64,000 nucleotides of DNA from Rhodococcus sp. 06-462-5 (GTDB lineage Bacteria > Actinomycetota > Actinomycetes > Mycobacteriales > Mycobacteriaceae): the NCBI RefSeq assembly GCF_002258315.1, contig NZ_NOYD01000048.1, forward strand, positions 56,455 to 120,454, read 5' to 3'. The position numbers and the translations under genes were made by a program. The notes below the pieces were generated by a model that was not told the DNA's origin, did no database searches, and saw only the letters and a program-made list of their open reading frames with translations. The first letter of the stretch is position 1, and each line of letters begins with the position of its first letter. Shown here piece after piece: positions 26,717 through 34,393 of this stretch.

Positions 26717-27952
26717 TCAGGAGTACCACGGCAACCAACATGACACCACGAACTCACCCGGCTGCGCACCGGCACTGAACGTGCCGCCCACCCCGCGGAC
26801 CTGTTCGGCCAATCCTGCCAACCCCGTACCCGACCCGTGCGCAAACGCCGGTTGCCCCATCAGCTGATTGCGTACGTCCACGCGAACGCCCGTCTGATCG
26901 GACCCGTGCACCGCCACCCGAATGGTCGAACCGTTGGCGTGCTTCTGGGCGTTGGTAAGTGATTCCTGCACCACCCGATACGCCACATGACTGCTCGCAG
27001 CGCCAATTTCACCGGGCGTCACGTCGAGCATCATCGTCGTGTGCAAGCCCGCGTCTCGCGCCGAGTGCACCAGATCAGAGATGCCCTCGACACTCTGCCG
27101 GCCACCGCTCGAGGCATCGGCCGATCCGCGCAGCACGCCGATGATGCGCTTGAGCTCGTCGAGCGCATCGTGGGCGGTCTGCCGAATCATCGACGCCGTC
27201 TGGGCTACCTTCTCGGGCCCGTCGGCGCTGTTGACCTGCATTCCGCCTGCGAACAACGAGATGCGACTGAGGCTGGCAGCGAGGGTGTCGTGCATGTCGC
27301 GGGCGATGCGGGCACGTTCCGCATTCAGCAGCATCTCCTCACGAAGTGCGTTGGACTCCACCGTCACCTTGTCTCGCGAGACGACGGCCTCCGTCAGGTC
27401 GGATCGTGTGCGGCGCAGTATTGCTCCGCCCACGACCAACCCGACTAGCACTGCCGCGACGACCCACGGAATCCACGCGGGGACGTCCCATTCGACCGGC
27501 ACGGATCCGTCCTCGGCCTTCGTCGAGCCGATGGTCAGGACGGAGTAGTACCGACTGCGATGCGCGTCGTACGTCAACGACACCCCGCACGCGACGTATA
27601 CCGCGACGGTAGCCATCACAAGCGGCTTGGTGCGTGCGAAGGCACCGACGGCAAAGAGGGCAATCAACGCTGCCGTCGCATCGGTGGCGAAGAACAGCGG
27701 CCCGGCCAGGGCCAGTCCTAGAACCACCCATGGCCGTTCATGTCGCCAGATCAACGCGACACCCGCGATCAGGTTGAGCGTGACGCCGATGCCCAGGTTC
27801 CACCCCGGCGTCCCGGACGAGCCCGCCAACCCGGCGGTCATCAACGAGCAGAACAGGCTGAAGGCCACCGCCGCCGTAGTCCAGGCTTTGCGGCGCAGGG
27901 TGCCTGTCCGGTGGGTGCTCACGAACTGCAGCGTACGGCCGAGCACCGACAC
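26717..27952 (-). CDS. Membrane sensor histidine kinase, HisKA_3 type
   Basis: This is the partner kinase of the adjacent NarL regulator, 411 residues. The N-terminal half has about five hydrophobic segments (roughly residues 25-135) and another at about 165-185, giving a membrane sensor with short loops. The dimerisation and phosphoacceptor motif of the HisKA_3 family is ERARIARDMHDTLA near 220-233, with His in RDMHD. The ATPase domain has the N-box in VVQESLTNAQKHA near 335, then GSGTGLAGLAEQVRG (G-boxes) near 375. The start used is GTG 27952. The 135 bases to the divergent gene at 28088 probably contain back-to-back promoters. The signal is not evident from the sequence. Confidence 0.95.
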   Translation of the reverse strand: MSVLGRTLQFVSTHRTGTLRRKAWTTAAVAFSLFCSLMTAGLAGSSGTPGWNLGIGVTLNLIAGVALIWRHERPWVVLGLALAGPLFFATDATAALIALFAVGAFARTKPLVMATVAVYVACGVSLTYDAHRSRYYSVLTIGSTKAEDGSVPVEWDVPAWIPWVVAAVLVGLVVGGAILRRTRSDLTEAVVSRDKVTVESNALREEMLLNAERARIARDMHDTLAASLSRISLFAGGMQVNSADGPEKVAQTASMIRQTAHDALDELKRIIGVLRGSADASSGGRQSVEGISDLVHSARDAGLHTTMMLDVTPGEIGAASSHVAYRVVQESLTNAQKHANGSTIRVAVHGSDQTGVRVDVRNQLMGQPAFAHGSGTGLAGLAEQVRGVGGTFSAGAQPGEFVVSCWLPWYS

Positions 27953-28087
27953 CGCGAATCGTCCTATCGGCCCGCATCACTGTCCGAATGCGACCGAAAG
28001 GAGGAGGCGTACCGACCGGTCAGCCGAGGCGTGGACAGGGCGGACTGCGGTGTGGTTGATGCATCGCCGAACGAGAGGAATTTCGAC

Positions 28088-28711
28088 ATGACCAACCACA
28101 ACCCGAACCCCCAGCAGCAATACGCCCCGCCCGCTCCCGAGCAGAAGAAGAGTTGGTTTGCTCGGCACAAGATCCTGACCGTCATCCTGGCGGTCGTCGT
28201 GCTGGGTGTTCTCATTCGACTCATCGGTGGTGGTTCGTCGGAGAGCCCGACAGCTCCCGCGCCGGCCGGATCCCCGTCGTCGGAAGAAGCGGCTCCCGCG
28301 GCCCCGGCCGAGCCGACTCAGCCAGGTATCGGCGTCCCAGTGCGCGACGGCAAGTTCGAGTTCGTTGTCACGGCCGTCGCACCACCCGTAGCGACCGTCG
28401 GCTCGGAGTACCTGACGCAGACAGCGCAGGGCGAGTACGTCCAGGTGATGATGTCCGTGCGCAACATCGGCGATCGAGCACAGAGCTTGGACGCGTCCTC
28501 GCAGAAGTTGCTCGACGCGGACGGCAAGCAGTACTCGGTCGACAGCCTCGCAACTGCCTACCTCGACGAGGGCATCGGCTACGAGCAAATCAACCCGGGC
28601 AACGCGCTGGACACGACCGTCGTGTTCGACGTCCCCGTCGGGACCGTGCCTGCGGAAATCGAGCTGCATGATTCGGCGTTCTCGGGCGGTACGACGGTTG
28701 CGCTGCGGTAG
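28088..28711 (+). CDS. Membrane-anchored DUF4352-like exported protein (207 aa)
   Basis: The N-terminus is a short Pro/Gln-rich cytosolic segment, then a single membrane helix (about residues 25-45, LTVILAVVVLGVLIRLIGG), and an Ala/Pro/Ser linker to about residue 82. The outer domain (about 85-207) has the DUF4352 immunoglobulin-like pattern: VRDGKFEFVVTAV, then GEYVQVMMSVRNIGD, LDASSQKLLDADGKQYS, and NPGNALDTTVVFDVP. Proteins of this type are exported or anchored at the cell surface in actinobacteria, with no known enzymatic role. It starts at ATG 28088 after a GAGAGG-type ribosome site. It is divergent from the histidine kinase, so it is a plausible target or ligand partner of that system. 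Confidence 0.85.
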   Translation: MTNHNPNPQQQYAPPAPEQKKSWFARHKILTVILAVVVLGVLIRLIGGGSSESPTAPAPAGSPSSEEAAPAAPAEPTQPGIGVPVRDGKFEFVVTAVAPPVATVGSEYLTQTAQGEYVQVMMSVRNIGDRAQSLDASSQKLLDADGKQYSVDSLATAYLDEGIGYEQINPGNALDTTVVFDVPVGTVPAEIELHDSAFSGGTTVALR

Positions 28712-28790
28712 CCGTCACCGATCGCTCTTCCGTTATCTCTCAATCTAATTCACTCGAAGCAGTTTCGGCTGCGATCTACGGAAGGACATC

Positions 28791-29435
28791 ATGACCAACC
28801 CTCAGCTATCCCTTGTCGCTGCACTGCTCGACCGGTCCGGCTCGATGCATTCCATCGCCGACGACACCCGCGGCGGATTCGATTCGTTCATTGCCAGGGA
28901 GCGTGAGGCCGACGGCCGGACCGTGGTCACGCTGGCGCAGTTCGACAACCGGTACGAGCTGGTCTACGACAACGTGCCGATCGAGGACGTCGACCCGCTC
29001 ATGCTCGAGCCGCGGGGTGGCACCGCGTTGTACGACGCGATCGGCCGGCTCGTCAGCGAGGTCGGGGCCGGACTGGCCACAATGCCGGAGGATGAGCGCC
29101 CCGGCTCGGTAACGGTGCTCGTGATGACGGACGGTCACGAGAATTCGAGCCAGGAGTGGACGAATTCGGCTGTGCGAGAATTGATCCAGCGGCAGGAGGC
29201 TGAGTACAACTGGGACTTCGTGTTTCTGGGTTCGAATATCGATGCCGTCCAGCTGGGTGCCGATCTGGGCTTTCAGCGTGGCAAGTCGATGACGTACGTC
29301 TCGACGTCGGTGGGTGTGACGGCAGCCTTCGTTTCGGTGGCGGACTACCAGAATCGAAAGCGCTCGGCCGGCGTCGATGCGTGTTCGGTATCGGCTTTCA
29401 CTCCAGAGGACCGCAGACGAGCGCGAGGGGAGTAG
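28791..29435 (+). CDS. von Willebrand factor A domain protein (214 aa)
   Basis: This is a stand-alone cytosolic VWA domain. The metal-ion-dependent adhesion site is complete: DRSGSM near residues 14-19, the Thr of GGTALYDAIG near 76, and the Asp of VMTDGHEN near 111. The C-terminal segment includes WDFVFLGSNIDAVQLGADLG. This form resembles the VWA proteins found near tellurite-resistance and stress genes, which act as metal-dependent protein-interaction modules. AAGGA upstream of ATG 28791 is the ribosome site. A decayed copy of residues about 105-150 lies at 32590-32735. Confidence 0.92.
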   Translation: MTNPQLSLVAALLDRSGSMHSIADDTRGGFDSFIAREREADGRTVVTLAQFDNRYELVYDNVPIEDVDPLMLEPRGGTALYDAIGRLVSEVGAGLATMPEDERPGSVTVLVMTDGHENSSQEWTNSAVRELIQRQEAEYNWDFVFLGSNIDAVQLGADLGFQRGKSMTYVSTSVGVTAAFVSVADYQNRKRSAGVDACSVSAFTPEDRRRARGE

Positions 29436-29567
29436 GGGCTAAGTCAGTCGCGGGCGACACGCGGTTCTTTGCTGGGACTAGACCGCCGACCGCATCAGTG
29501 TTGGATTTCGCATCGCCGCCGAGCAGCTCAGATAATCGTTCTGAGCCGATCGACCGCGGCTACTGAG

Positions 29568-29912
29568 TTAAGGCTGTGTCGGGAAGTGACCGTGTGTGCC
29601 GAACTGGTGGCCCTGCAGGAAGGCCTCATTCTGAGCGTTCGCGCTGTTGATCAGACGCTGTTGTTCCTGCTGGGCAGCCAACTTCTTCGCCTCGTTCGAC
29701 TTGTAGATCTTCATGCCGATCCAGATCGCCGCGATGACGAACAGCACCCATGGATTGGATCCCACGAACCCGATGGCGAGCAGCACCAGGAACGCGGTCA
29801 GTATCGGATGACGACGCGGCCACGATCGTTGTGGCACAACGTATCCGACATGGGTGGTCTGATGGATGTTGATCGTGCCGTAGTTCGGGCTGTTGTGGAA
29901 CTGGTTGCTCAT
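29568..29912 (-). CDS. Small membrane protein (114 aa)
   Basis: I recognise no family. The N-terminus is polar (MSNQFHNSPNYGTINIHQTT), followed by a basic stretch, RSWPRRH, and two adjacent hydrophobic segments (about residues 36-52 and 54-69). The C-terminal tail is charged and Gln-rich (KKLAAQQEQQRLINSANAQN) and probably forms a cytosolic helix. ATG 29912 is chosen because GAGAGA lies just upstream; an in-frame upstream start at 29975 would add 21 residues without a better ribosome site. It is convergent with the VWA gene. An NxGTxNxxQ-type beginning is also seen in actinobacterial proteins with beta-helical N-termini, which is only suggestive. Confidence 0.6.
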   Translation of the reverse strand: MSNQFHNSPNYGTINIHQTTHVGYVVPQRSWPRRHPILTAFLVLLAIGFVGSNPWVLFVIAAIWIGMKIYKSNEAKKLAAQQEQQRLINSANAQNEAFLQGHQFGTHGHFPTQP

Positions 29913-30023
29913 CGTTTGTCTCTCTCGAATGCCGCGGGTCTGGTGCCCGGCACTGAGCCAGACAGTTACGACCATATGGTCGGTTTCAATGGCGGAGGTG
30001 TTACAACGCGAATGCGTCGGATC

Positions 30024-30659
30024 TTAGTTGCCCACGGACTTGCACAGATCGGGATCGGTGATGTACCCCGCCTCGCAGCCCGATCGGGTCTGGATATCGC
30101 CCGACGTCGGCGGTTCTCCGCACGCAAGGCCGCACCGATCTGCACCGATCACGAAGGAGCCGTCAGGCCAATAACATTCGTTCGAGTTGCAGGAATATCC
30201 GCGGCCGGACGTCGTGCCTGTAGGTAGCGGAGTGACCGCGTCCGGATCGGGACGGGTCGCTCCGTTGTACGGGTTCCGACACACGTAGCCGTCGCACTCG
30301 AATGTGTTGGCTTCTCGTTCGGACCGCAGGTATCCATCGCCGTCCAGCTCATCGAAACACCACTGTGAAAAACGCGTGGTGCCGTCGCTCCATCGGGCAG
30401 GCCCCGGGGTCCCGAACAGACACTCGACAACGAAGGGCTCGGCCGGGGTAGGCGCAGCTTCGATTTCGGACACCGGACTCCCTACCGGAGTGAGGGTGGG
30501 CATAGGTTCCGAGCTATTGGTTACCGCCGGGGTAGGGACGGTGGCGGACGTCGACGGAGTGGTCGCGCCAGGGTTGGGGGTACTCGATGTCGCGTCTGAG
30601 CTGCAGCCGCTCAAGATCAGCAGGCCTGACACAACGGCGACCACCAACGAAACACGCAA
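30024..30659 (-). CDS. Cysteine-rich secreted lipoprotein (211 aa)
   Basis: A signal peptide ends in the lipobox LSGC (Cys at about residue 19), so the protein should be lipid-anchored outside the membrane. A Ser/Thr/Pro-rich linker follows to about residue 70. The C-terminal domain has ten cysteines in pairs, including FECDGYVC, YSCNSNECYWPDGS, DRCGLACGE and SGCEAGYITDPDLC, suited to five disulfides. The small repeated C-x(3,4)-C-x-(N/W)-P units suggest a tandem of short disulfide loops. The start is a TTG at 30659; no better upstream codon is seen. It is unrelated to its neighbours in function as far as can be read. Confidence 0.75.
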   Translation of the reverse strand: MRVSLVVAVVSGLLILSGCSSDATSSTPNPGATTPSTSATVPTPAVTNSSEPMPTLTPVGSPVSEIEAAPTPAEPFVVECLFGTPGPARWSDGTTRFSQWCFDELDGDGYLRSEREANTFECDGYVCRNPYNGATRPDPDAVTPLPTGTTSGRGYSCNSNECYWPDGSFVIGADRCGLACGEPPTSGDIQTRSGCEAGYITDPDLCKSVGN

Positions 30660-30781
30660 CGCTACATTCCGATCTGTATAGAGAAGGGGCTACCTCGCGA
30701 GCCCGTTGAGTATCGGGGTTTGGCGTACGGCGTTACAGCCGAATACAGCTGTGCTTCCGGCGCTACAGCAACAACGTAAAT

Positions 30782-30801
30782 GCGGATGGCCTCCGCTTTT
30801 T
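30782..30801 (+). terminator. Intrinsic terminator-like hairpin without an upstream gene
   Basis: GCGGA (30782-30786) pairs with TCCGC (30792-30796) and is followed directly by five T. The orientation fits a plus-strand transcript, yet the nearest plus-strand gene upstream ends at 29435. It may be left over from a deleted gene in the duplicated segment. Confidence 0.35.
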
Positions 30802-30889
30802 CGACACAGCGCTCGCCTCTGAATTGCACTGCCCGAGTGAGATTCGTAATGGGCGATACTATGACGCGTGCTGGATGGCGTCGTTTACT

Positions 30890-31120
30890 TCATGCATAGA
30901 TCCGCGGCAGCACTCGTCCCGGCACTTTTGAATCTTGCTTCGACCGAGGGGGACATATTTCGGCGACGAGCAGTCCCAGGAACGCGGGTCCGAAGGTCAT
31001 TCTCATAGCCGTCGCCAACGCTGGCAGCACCGCCGGGAGGACGATCTGACGGATCAACCTGGGCCAGCTCACTTGCAATTACGCGCCATCTTCAAGTGGA
31101 TTCGCCCTCGTGTTGGTCGA
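30890..31120 (-). pseudogene. Fragment of an ABC transporter permease gene
   Basis: The minus strand from 31112 downward encodes RIHLKMA, then after a one-base loss QVSWPRLIRQIVLPAVLPAL, then ATAMRMTFGPAFLGLLVAEI. This is nearly the same as residues about 175-225 of the intact permease at 34394-35215, including the EAA-loop region. Beyond LLVAEI the frame runs into unrelated sequence. The fragment is only about 200 bases and has a frameshift, so it is non-functional. It directly abuts the 3' end of the HNH gene at 31122. Confidence 0.85.
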
Positions 31121-31121
31121 T

Positions 31122-32237
31122 CTACTCGGGCGCGAAGATATTCCCCACGTCGATGTGGTACCCCTGCAACCAGGAATAGTCGACTTGCATAGCTGTGATT
31201 TTGTTTCGGCCCAACCAGATTGGTGAGCCGTCTGGTTGGCTGGCATACAGTCCTCGTGCCGAAGTGACCACTCGATCGAACTGCACAGGCCAGTCGATGC
31301 TCGCCGCCAATTCGGTGATGGGGTCGCGGCCACGGTCGAGCGCGCGTAGGACGTGTGATCGCTCGGGCAGCAGCTGAGACTTGCTCGTGTTGCACGACGG
31401 GCATGCCAACACCAAGTTCGCGAGGCCGTCGATGCCCACTCTCGACCACGGGAGTACGTGATCGACATGGGCGTCCGACCCCACGCGCGCCGAACAATAA
31501 AAGCATGTCGGACCGAAGGCCTCGATCAACGCGGCTTTGGGACGGATCAGTGCGATTCGGCTGCTGCCGAAGAGATGGCCTTCGAGATCTGGCACGCGCT
31601 CGTCGAGGAAGCTGTTCTTTCGCCGGACATCGTCGACCCATGCAAGCATCAACGCGGGCTTGAGCAACGAGGACAATCGCGCCAGAGCAAAACACACTCC
31701 CGGGTACAGCGTGATCCGGTTGCCATGTGCCAGGACGGTGTTCGTGCCCATCTTGGCGCTCATCCAACTGTCGTCATACAAAAATGACTCGCCTGCGTAC
31801 CCGCCCGGAACTCGTTGCAGGCGATGCAGCGGCTGTTGCACGAGTACAAGCTTCACCTTCTTGATCATCTCGCGGAACAGACCGGGGCTTCTCCGGGCGG
31901 CGATGTCCAACGGCGTTTCTCTGCCGGCGGTTGCCGTGGCACGAGCAAACTCCCGAACAGCGTCGGGAATCGTTGCTCTCGCCTGCGTCGACTGGCGGAG
32001 ATAATGACCGTCGAAGTCACGCACCTGCCGCCAGTAGAGACTGACAACGCGCTCGGCCAAGTCGTCGAGATCGACATCGACCGCTGAGCCGTGGTCCTCG
32101 GGAACGTTTTCGACCGAGAATTCGAGTAGCGCGACCAGGACGGCCAGCTTGTAGGTGGCGACACGCGCGCCCGAGTCGAGAACGCTGACCAGGTGCTGCC
32201 CGAGTGTCAGCGGATCAGCGGGCGAGGGAATCGACAT
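31122..32237 (-). CDS. HNH endonuclease domain protein (371 aa)
   Basis: The HNH nuclease motif is in the second half. A first pair, CFYC, lies near residue 247; VDHVLPWSR (the first catalytic His) near 262; NLVLACPSCNTSKS near 276-290 supplies the middle Asn, the second Cys pair and the final residue. The N-terminal ~240 residues are helical with no known domain and may bind a partner or sense a signal. There is no transmembrane segment. ATG 32237 is divergent from the pyrophosphohydrolase gene at 32256 with only 18 bases between starts, so promoters must overlap the opposing coding regions. HNH proteins of this size occur both in restriction and in abortive-infection contexts; the target cannot be told from the sequence. 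Confidence 0.88.
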   Translation of the reverse strand: MSIPSPADPLTLGQHLVSVLDSGARVATYKLAVLVALLEFSVENVPEDHGSAVDVDLDDLAERVVSLYWRQVRDFDGHYLRQSTQARATIPDAVREFARATATAGRETPLDIAARRSPGLFREMIKKVKLVLVQQPLHRLQRVPGGYAGESFLYDDSWMSAKMGTNTVLAHGNRITLYPGVCFALARLSSLLKPALMLAWVDDVRRKNSFLDERVPDLEGHLFGSSRIALIRPKAALIEAFGPTCFYCSARVGSDAHVDHVLPWSRVGIDGLANLVLACPSCNTSKSQLLPERSHVLRALDRGRDPITELAASIDWPVQFDRVVTSARGLYASQPDGSPIWLGRNKITAMQVDYSWLQGYHIDVGNIFAPE

Positions 32238-32255
32238 ACCTGCACACTACTGAGC

Positions 32256-32555
32256 ATGGGAAAACTTGTTCGTGATTTGATTCCGTCGATCATCGAAGCC
32301 TCGGGTCGCGTCCCCAAATATCGAATCCTTGAGACTGAGGATTATGGAAACGCGCTGATTGACAAATTGTTTGAAGAAGCACGCGAGTTTCGCGACGCAT
32401 CAACGGAAGGTAGGCCGGAGGAGTTGGCCGATGTCCTCGAGGTCGTGCGCGCACTCGCCGCACATCTTGGCCTGACCAACGAGGCTCTCGATACGGTAGC
32501 TGCTGACAAGCGATCACAACGTGGTGGCTTTGAGCAGCGGATCTGGCTTGAGTAG
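32256..32555 (+). CDS. MazG-like all-alpha NTP pyrophosphohydrolase (99 aa)
   Basis: This is a short protein starting MGKLVRDLIPSII, typical of the small phosphoribosyl-ATP pyrophosphohydrolase-like branch. The metal-binding motif of all-alpha NTP pyrophosphatases is present: FEEAREF near residues 35-41 and EELADVLEVV near 50-59. It would hydrolyse nucleoside triphosphates to monophosphates and pyrophosphate. ATG 32256 is used rather than an upstream in-frame codon at 32193, because that would run through the divergent HNH start. Small proteins of this type are common beside nucleases and defence genes. The pairing here with an HNH gene supports a linked role (inference). Confidence 0.85.
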   Translation: MGKLVRDLIPSIIEASGRVPKYRILETEDYGNALIDKLFEEAREFRDASTEGRPEELADVLEVVRALAAHLGLTNEALDTVAADKRSQRGGFEQRIWLE

Positions 32556-32589
32556 CGCCTGTTCATTGTTGCGCAAGGCACGAGGCAAG

Positions 32590-32735
32590 TCGGTTCGCTG
32601 ACCGTTCTAGTTATGACAAACGGTCATGAGAACTCAGGCATGGAGTGCGCGAATGCTGCTGTGCTAGAACTTATCCAACGGCAAGAGGTTGACTGTAGCT
32701 GGGACTTCGTATTCTCGGGATCGAACCGATACCGA
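32590..32735 (+). pseudogene. Fragment of the VWA-domain gene
   Basis: The translation MTNGHENSGMECANAAVLEL followed by IQRQEVDCSWDFVFSGSN mirrors residues about 110-150 of the intact VWA protein at 28791-29435, including a changed MIDAS loop (TNG for TDG). The nucleotide similarity begins shortly before 32600 and stops near 32735, just before the end of the SDR gene. No start or MIDAS DxSxS segment is present, so it cannot encode a working VWA domain. Confidence 0.85.
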
Positions 32736-32740
32736 GAGTC

Positions 32741-33433
32741 TCACCAGGCCACCGATCCGGCGTCGTCGAAGAATCCGCCCCGCGGGCCATCGTCGGGCAG
32801 GGTGGCGAGCTTCAGTGCGATGCGCGCACCCTCCTCCGGCGTGCGTGTGGATGCAAATCCGGTGAAATCCGTTGCCACATAACCCGGGCAGCATGCATTC
32901 ACGATCACCGCAGTGTCCACGAGCTGCCGTGCGTACTGCGCGGTCATCGCGTTCACCATGGTCTTGGATGGAGCATATGCCGCCATGATCGGGCCGGTCT
33001 GTAGCGCGAGCGAGCCCATGTTGCTCGAGACATTGACGATGCGTGGCGAGGCAGAGCGAAGAAGCGTCGGAAGCAATGCGTTCGTCGCCCTGATGACCCC
33101 GAATACGTTGGTGTCCAATGTAGTCCGCAATACGTCGATATCCAGCGTCGTCGGATTCTGTTGGTCGCCGCCGGAAATGCCTGCATTGTTCACCAGTATG
33201 TCCAGGTCGTCGATCGAGGCGGCGGCGGCAGCAACGCTGGCGTCCGACGTGACATCGAGAGGGACTCCGAACGCATCGATGCCCGCAGCACGAAGCTTGT
33301 CGACCGCCTCCTGGCGTCGTGCATCGTTGCGGGCCCCGACTCCTACTCTGATTCCCTGCATTCCGAGTCCGTGTGCGATAGCAAAGCCGATCCCTTTGTT
33401 GGCGCCGGTGATCAGCGCGGTCTTCGTCGTCAT
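32741..33433 (-). CDS. Short-chain dehydrogenase/reductase (230 aa)
   Basis: This is a classical SDR with a Rossmann fold. The cofactor loop is TGANKGIG near residues 8-15, NNAGISGG near 80, the catalytic Ser lies in IVNVSSNMGSLALQ near 130, and the Tyr-Lys pair is expected in AAYAPSKTMVNAMT near 148-152. NACCPGYVATDFTG follows. ATG 33433 is selected because the glycine-rich loop then lies at the usual distance; a start at 33484 would add 17 atypical residues. It is divergent from a LysR regulator 90 bases away, the standard arrangement for a regulator and its target. The substrate is unknown. Confidence 0.93.
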   Translation of the reverse strand: MTTKTALITGANKGIGFAIAHGLGMQGIRVGVGARNDARRQEAVDKLRAAGIDAFGVPLDVTSDASVAAAAASIDDLDILVNNAGISGGDQQNPTTLDIDVLRTTLDTNVFGVIRATNALLPTLLRSASPRIVNVSSNMGSLALQTGPIMAAYAPSKTMVNAMTAQYARQLVDTAVIVNACCPGYVATDFTGFASTRTPEEGARIALKLATLPDDGPRGGFFDDAGSVAW

Positions 33434-33523
33434 GCGGTCCATGGTCGGCGTCGAGCGCAGGTGCGTCCAATACCGATCGACCAACTAGTGATACTCGACG
33501 GGTATCACAGCTACGCTTTCGGA

Positions 33524-34357
33524 GTGGACGATCTCGAAACACGCGAACTCCGGTATTTCATCGCCGTTGCCGAGGAGCTGCACTTCGGGCGCGCAGCGCA
33601 ACGCCTGGGGATCGCTCAGCCACCGCTCTCGCGAGCGATCAGCAGGTTGGAGCGCCGACTCGGCGTCGCCCTCCTGGATCGGAATCGTCGTGGAGTCGCA
33701 CTCACTGCAGCCGGTGCCGTGCTCCTGAGGGACGCAGCGACGGCGCTCGACGCGGTCGCAGCGGCAGCGCAGCGAGCACGAGCCGCCGGTGCCCGAGTCA
33801 AGCTGGTGACCAAAGCCGGTGCATCCCATGAGCTCCTACGCCGCGTTCTCGAAGCGCACCCCGCTGAGGTCGACGTCATGTTGTGCGAAGTCGGTGAGCA
33901 GGCCGGATATCTTCGCCGTGGTGATGCTGACGTGGCGTTGATGCATCGCCCCGTCGATGACCTCGTTGGGTTCGATTCCAAGGACCTCCTTACCGAGGGG
34001 CAGGTCGCGATCGTTCCGCGTGATCACTTCTTGGCCTCGAAAGACGAACTGAGCATGGACGATATCCGTGACGTCTCGGATCTACCGATGGCTCGGTGGC
34101 CACAGCTCGACGGCACCTATCCGAAGGGGCCCGGGCCTGAGGTGCGTGCTCAATCGCAGATCGCCCAACTGGTTGCGCTGGGTCAGGCGCTGCTGGTGAT
34201 TCCAGCGTCGAGTCGCGCGTGGCAGTGGCCCGAGCATGTGGCCGTACCTGTCGTTGATGCGCCGATGATCACGACGGTCATTGCATGGCCGGCCGGAGTC
34301 CGATTGCCTGCGGTAGCTGCATTGGTCCAGTCGGCCGTCGGGATTGCGTTCGAGTGA
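33524..34357 (+). CDS. LysR-family transcriptional regulator (277 aa)
   Basis: The N-terminal winged helix begins LETRELRYFIAVAEELHFGR and includes LGIAQPPLSRAISRLERRLG, the recognition-helix pattern of LysR proteins. The C-terminal effector domain spans about residues 90-277, with LVTKAGASHELL and VIPASSRAW segments. It is a little shorter than the usual ~300 residues. GTG 33524 gives the expected distance to the HTH; the frame is open further upstream but that part overlaps the divergent SDR gene antisense. It probably controls the SDR gene and itself from the 90-base shared intergenic region. Confidence 0.93.
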   Translation: MDDLETRELRYFIAVAEELHFGRAAQRLGIAQPPLSRAISRLERRLGVALLDRNRRGVALTAAGAVLLRDAATALDAVAAAAQRARAAGARVKLVTKAGASHELLRRVLEAHPAEVDVMLCEVGEQAGYLRRGDADVALMHRPVDDLVGFDSKDLLTEGQVAIVPRDHFLASKDELSMDDIRDVSDLPMARWPQLDGTYPKGPGPEVRAQSQIAQLVALGQALLVIPASSRAWQWPEHVAVPVVDAPMITTVIAWPAGVRLPAVAALVQSAVGIAFE

Positions 34358-34393
34358 CGGACCGTAAACCCTCGGCGCGCCGATCGACTGCGA

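Larger units (their letters stand above)
30660..31121. other. 462-bp gap with a permease-gene fragment and one hairpin
   Basis: This gap holds a terminator-like hairpin at 30782-30801 and the decayed permease fragment from 30890. Nothing else is recognisable. Its A/T content is visibly higher than that of the flanking genes. Confidence 0.5.
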
